This document shows, in pieces, positions 21,809 to 24,828 of a stretch of DNA of 24,828 nt. Position 1 is the stretch's first letter; every line of letters starts with the position of its first letter. Made by a program: the position numbers and the translations under genes. This DNA is from HGM10611 sp964384805 (lineage in GTDB: Bacteria; Bacillota_I; Bacilli_A; ML615J-28; CAG-313): the NCBI GenBank assembly GCA_964384805.1, contig CAYLLO010000018.1, forward strand, positions 1-24,828. Direction: 5' to 3'. Under the pieces are notes generated by a model. The model searched no databases. It had not been told where the DNA came from and worked only from the letters and a program-made list of their open reading frames with translations.

Positions 21809-23305
21809 CTAATTATGTCTTGCCCAAGTTTTAGGACTAAATAGAACTAAAAGGGGAAATAATTCAAGTCGTCCTGCTATCATTTCTAGTGATAAAATAA
21901 ATTTCGAAAATGATGAAAAGACAGAATATGATCCATATGGTCCGACCGCATTAAGACCTGGTCCAACATTACTAATACATGATAAAGAAGCAGTAATATT
22001 CGTAACAAAATCATTTCCATCAAGGGATATAATTAACGCACAAATTAAGAAAATCATTATATATAAAACAAAGAAATTTTGAATTATTTCAACTATTTTG
22101 TTATTAACGGGTTTTTTATCAATACATAATACTTCTACTTTTCGAGGATTAACAACATTTTTGATTTTTTTAATCATCGATTTTACTAAAACATTAATAC
22201 GCGTAATTTTTAATCCTCCTGCCGTTGAGCCTGCACAAGCACCAAAGAACATTAAAATAAAAATTAAAACTTGGGAAAAAACTGGCCATCCACCTACTTT
22301 AATCATTCCATCAACAACTTCATATGTGGAATATCCCGTACTCGCATACCCCGTTGTAGAAATAATTGAGGCAACTTGGAAAAGAGCGTGTCTAAATGTT
22401 TCTTCAATATTACCATATATTTGAAAAGTATTAATACAAAGTAAGGCCACCGCAATAGCAACAATTGATAAATACCACTTTAGTTCTTCGTTTTTTAAAA
22501 CTTCTTTAATATTGCCAATTAAGATTAAATAATATAATGAAAAATTAACACCAAAGATTAGCATGAATACCGCAATAACATATTGTGAATAAGGAGCATA
22601 AAATTCTAAACTTTGAGGATCCATAGAAAAGCCACCAGTACCAGCTGTCCCAAGAGTGTAAATAATACTATTGAAAGCCGTCATTTGAGCATCAGGACCT
22701 AACCATAAAAATAAAAATTGAATAATTGTTAAAACAACATATATTAAATATAAAATTCTTGATGTAACTCTCATTTTTGATACAAGTTTTCCAACTTGAG
22801 GTCCTGGCGATTCGGCTCTTAAAATATGCATCGATGAACCATCCTTACTTTCAGGAATAATAGCCAAGATGAATACTAAAACTCCCATCCCCCCAATCCA
22901 GTGTGAAAAACTTCGCCAAAATAGAATACTATGACTTAGAGCAGTAACATCGGTTACAACACTAGCTCCCGTTGTGGTGAAACCCGAAACTATTTCAAAG
23001 AAAGCATCAAAGAAATTGGAAATTTCTCCTGAAATCATAAATGGTATACACCCAAAAAGAGATAATAATAACCAAGATAAGCCAGCAATAATTAAACCTT
23101 CGCGAGCTACAATATTAGTATTGTTAGGTTTTTTTAAATTAAATAAGAAACCAAATATTAAAAGTAATCCGATCGGAATAATAAAGGCTAAATAATTTAA
23201 TAATCCTTCTTGGTATATTACACTAACAATTAAGGGTAAAACCATTAATCCCGCAATTAAAATCATTAATTTACCTAAAATATTTCTAATAATCGCGTAA
23301 TTCAT
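21809..23305 (-). CDS. trkH: TrkH/KtrB-family potassium uptake membrane subunit
   Basis: 498 aa with about ten to twelve membrane segments. The four pore-loop filters of the superfamily are readable: FTTTGAS (109-115), GTAGTGGFS (219-227), STTGYAS (316-322) and SCISNVGPG (442-450). The protein moves K+ (with H+ or Na+ in some members) and is gated by the RCK protein TrkA encoded directly upstream. Only 3 bp separate the trkA stop from this ATG, and TTGGAG (about 23312-23317) lies inside the end of trkA, so synthesis is coupled. The length near 480-500 aa is more like TrkH than the shorter KtrB (about 440-450). Confidence 0.94.
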   Translation of the reverse strand: MNYAIIRNILGKLMILIAGLMVLPLIVSVIYQEGLLNYLAFIIPIGLLLIFGFLFNLKKPNNTNIVAREGLIIAGLSWLLLSLFGCIPFMISGEISNFFDAFFEIVSGFTTTGASVVTDVTALSHSILFWRSFSHWIGGMGVLVFILAIIPESKDGSSMHILRAESPGPQVGKLVSKMRVTSRILYLIYVVLTIIQFLFLWLGPDAQMTAFNSIIYTLGTAGTGGFSMDPQSLEFYAPYSQYVIAVFMLIFGVNFSLYYLILIGNIKEVLKNEELKWYLSIVAIAVALLCINTFQIYGNIEETFRHALFQVASIISTTGYASTGYSTYEVVDGMIKVGGWPVFSQVLIFILMFFGACAGSTAGGLKITRINVLVKSMIKKIKNVVNPRKVEVLCIDKKPVNNKIVEIIQNFFVLYIMIFLICALIISLDGNDFVTNITASLSCISNVGPGLNAVGPYGSYSVFSSFSKFILSLEMIAGRLELFPLLVLFSPKTWARHN

Positions 23306-23308
23306 ACT

Positions 23309-24664
23309 TTACTCCAAAATATCATCTAATTCGTCAAGATATGGATTAGTTGTCACAACAATAACACTATCATTAGCTTTAATCATATTTTCCCCACTTG
23401 GAATAATAACCTCACCATCTCTTATGATTCCCGCAAGCAAAACCTTTTTCTTAAGTTTTAAATCTTTCAAACAAATATTTAAAGCCTTACTTTTTTCATT
23501 AGCTTTAAATTCTAATGCCTCCACTTGGTTATTTACTAATTTATATAATGTTATAACATTATTCCCACGAGAATTATTAGTAGCCCGAATATAACTTACA
23601 ATACGGGATGCAGTTATCTCCTTAGGCGAAATGGTACTTACCATACTAATTGATTCCATCAATCCAATGAGTGAAGTTTTATTAATTTTAGTTATAATTT
23701 TATGAACATTTTGTTTGTATGCATACATTGAAACAATAATATTTTCTTCATCCATACCTGTTAAACAAATAATGGCATCACTATCATTTAAACCTTCTTC
23801 AGTTAAAACTCTTTGATCTGATCCATTTCCATGAATTATTGTGGCATTGGGTAATAATTGACTAAGTTCTAAACAACGGTTATAATCTTTTTCAATTATC
23901 TTTACTTGATATTTACTTTTTAACAATTCATTTCCTAAGTATACCGCAATTTTACCGCCACCAATAATCATAATATTTTTAATTTTTGATTCAATCAATC
24001 CAAGTTTATTTAAAAACTGTTTAGCACTTGAACGACTTGCGGTAATATGGATTTTATCCTTCGCTTGAAAAGTAAAACTTCCAGTTGGAATAAACACCTC
24101 TTCATTTCTTTGAACAGCACAAACTAAAACTTTTACTTGGTATTTTTGATGAATAGAAGCAAGCGTTTGACCTATTAATGGACTATTTTCAGGAATATAT
24201 AACTCCACTAAGTCAACATTCCCTTTAGCAAAAGTATCAACTCGAATGGCTTCGGGGAAGTTAACGATTCTCATAATTTCTAAAGCAGCTTCTTTTTCAG
24301 GATTAATAGTCATTGTTATCCCAAAATCACGTTTCATTAAATTAATTTGATTATTATATTCATAGCTACGAATTCTAGCAACTGTTGATTTTGCTCCTAA
24401 TTTTTTAGCAATCATACAAGATAAAACGTTAGTTTCATCACTAGATGTAGCGGCAACAACTAAATCAGCTTTTTCTACTCCCGCACCACTTTGAATTTCA
24501 TAACTTGCACCATTCCCACAAATCCCCATAACATCATATTGGTTAACTATTTCTTCAACAACACTAGCATTTTTATCAATAACTACTACTTCATGTCCTT
24601 CTTGACAGGTATGTTCTACAATAGCACGTCCTACTTTTCCATCACCAATTACTACTATTTTCAC
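23309..24664 (-). CDS. trkA: TrkA: K+ uptake regulatory subunit with two RCK modules
   Basis: 451 aa. Two tandem Rossmann (TrkA_N) plus TrkA_C modules, as in E. coli TrkA: first nucleotide-binding GDGKVG at 7-12, second IIGGGK at about 233-238. Each is followed by an acidic residue ending strand 2 (VVID and IIEKD) and a C-terminal RCK_C part ending near ANDSVIVV. It binds NAD(H)/nucleotides and gates TrkH. The start is GTG at 24664: AGAGGTGG (24670-24677) sits about 6 nt away and the protein then begins MKIVVIGDGK as in the family. An in-frame ATG at 24700 lies upstream of the predicted transcription start and has no SD. It leads the trkA-trkH operon. Confidence 0.94.
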   Translation of the reverse strand: MKIVVIGDGKVGRAIVEHTCQEGHEVVVIDKNASVVEEIVNQYDVMGICGNGASYEIQSGAGVEKADLVVAATSSDETNVLSCMIAKKLGAKSTVARIRSYEYNNQINLMKRDFGITMTINPEKEAALEIMRIVNFPEAIRVDTFAKGNVDLVELYIPENSPLIGQTLASIHQKYQVKVLVCAVQRNEEVFIPTGSFTFQAKDKIHITASRSSAKQFLNKLGLIESKIKNIMIIGGGKIAVYLGNELLKSKYQVKIIEKDYNRCLELSQLLPNATIIHGNGSDQRVLTEEGLNDSDAIICLTGMDEENIIVSMYAYKQNVHKIITKINKTSLIGLMESISMVSTISPKEITASRIVSYIRATNNSRGNNVITLYKLVNNQVEALEFKANEKSKALNICLKDLKLKKKVLLAGIIRDGEVIIPSGENMIKANDSVIVVTTNPYLDELDDILE

Positions 24665-24690
24665 ACTTACCACCTCTATTTTTTCACTAT

Positions 24691-24719
24691 ATTTTAACAT
24701 TTTACATACATTTAGTCAA
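24691..24719 (-). promoter_or_regulatory. Promoter of trkA-trkH
   Basis: - strand TTGACT (24719-24714), a 17-bp spacer, and TAAAAT (24696-24691), each one base off consensus. Transcription should begin near 24684, between the ATG at 24700 and the GTG at 24664, which supports the GTG start. Confidence 0.75.
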
Positions 24720-24828
24720 CAAATGATACCCCGTTATTTTTTATTTTGTGTTTATTTTATACAAGTGCCTTCATTTCGTTGACAAGGTTATTGTTTCGTT
24801 GATATACCTTTCATTCCACGTTTGAACT
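24720..24828. other. Right-end intergenic region with a 20-bp-spaced direct repeat
   Basis: No gene is seen. TTTCGTTGA occurs at 24774-24782 and again at 24794-24802, exactly 20 bp apart. The first copy overlaps a + strand TTGACA (24779-24784) that could be the -35 of a gene beyond the window, though the -10 (TATACC, 18 bp away) is poor. On the - strand, TTGTCA and TATAAA with an 18-bp spacer might be a second trkA promoter. Confidence 0.4.

Overview
The window is AT-rich (by eye roughly 30% G+C) and looks like a low-GC Bacillota chromosome. Supporting signs are strong AGGAGG-type ribosome binding sites, sigma-A promoters often with an extended -10 (TGnTATAAT), WhiA, VanZ-like, DUF378 and CoaX genes, and many lipoproteins with a classical lipobox. 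TGA is used as a stop (for example at 2321-2323) and Trp is TGG, so the code is standard and not that of Mycoplasma. A host-associated Bacilli lineage (Erysipelotrichia or RF39-like) fits, but this is inference. No RNA gene, insertion sequence, phage gene or CRISPR array was seen.

Layout. Bases 1-3230 read on the + strand: an iron-type alcohol dehydrogenase (FucO family) with its own promoter and a palindromic operator candidate, then a methyltransferase-like gene coupled to an EamA transporter. From 3571 nearly everything reads on the - strand. Bases 3571-4889 hold a small envelope operon: a CxxC thioredoxin-like lipoprotein, a tandem relative without the cysteines, and a small membrane protein that may be frameshifted. 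A LolA/YdcC-like lipoprotein (5064-6086) and a lone DUF378 gene (6200-6403, +) follow.

Bases 6501-13557 are a long - strand block: uvrA, a VanZ-like protein, an unknown membrane protein, lgt, trxB and whiA. The lgt-trxB-whiA part recalls the B. subtilis order, without hprK, rapZ or yvcK. Then come an FMN-binding-like lipoprotein (13735-14541), an operon of glycerophosphodiesterase, membrane-anchored ComEC-like metallo-beta-lactamase and a lipoprotein (17273 to 14650), and the operon mscS, coaX and a possible CotO-like protein (19423 to 17372). A P-loop kinase with a TTG start is divergent from hsp20. The right end holds a DUF362 protein and the potassium uptake pair trkA-trkH.

How it fits together. 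Most genes are housekeeping or envelope functions: lipoprotein maturation (Lgt), thiol redox (TrxB and an extracytoplasmic thioredoxin-like pair), osmotic and ion balance (MscS, TrkAH), DNA repair (UvrA), CoA synthesis (CoaX) and division control (WhiA). I did not find a clearly new multi-gene system. The best candidates are the thioredoxin-like lipoprotein pair, the GDPD/MBL/lipoprotein operon, and several RNA-level arrangements: a hairpin between SD and start in the uvrA leader, a possible frameshift at an A run, an inverted repeat at the VanZ start, and stop codons built into SD sequences.
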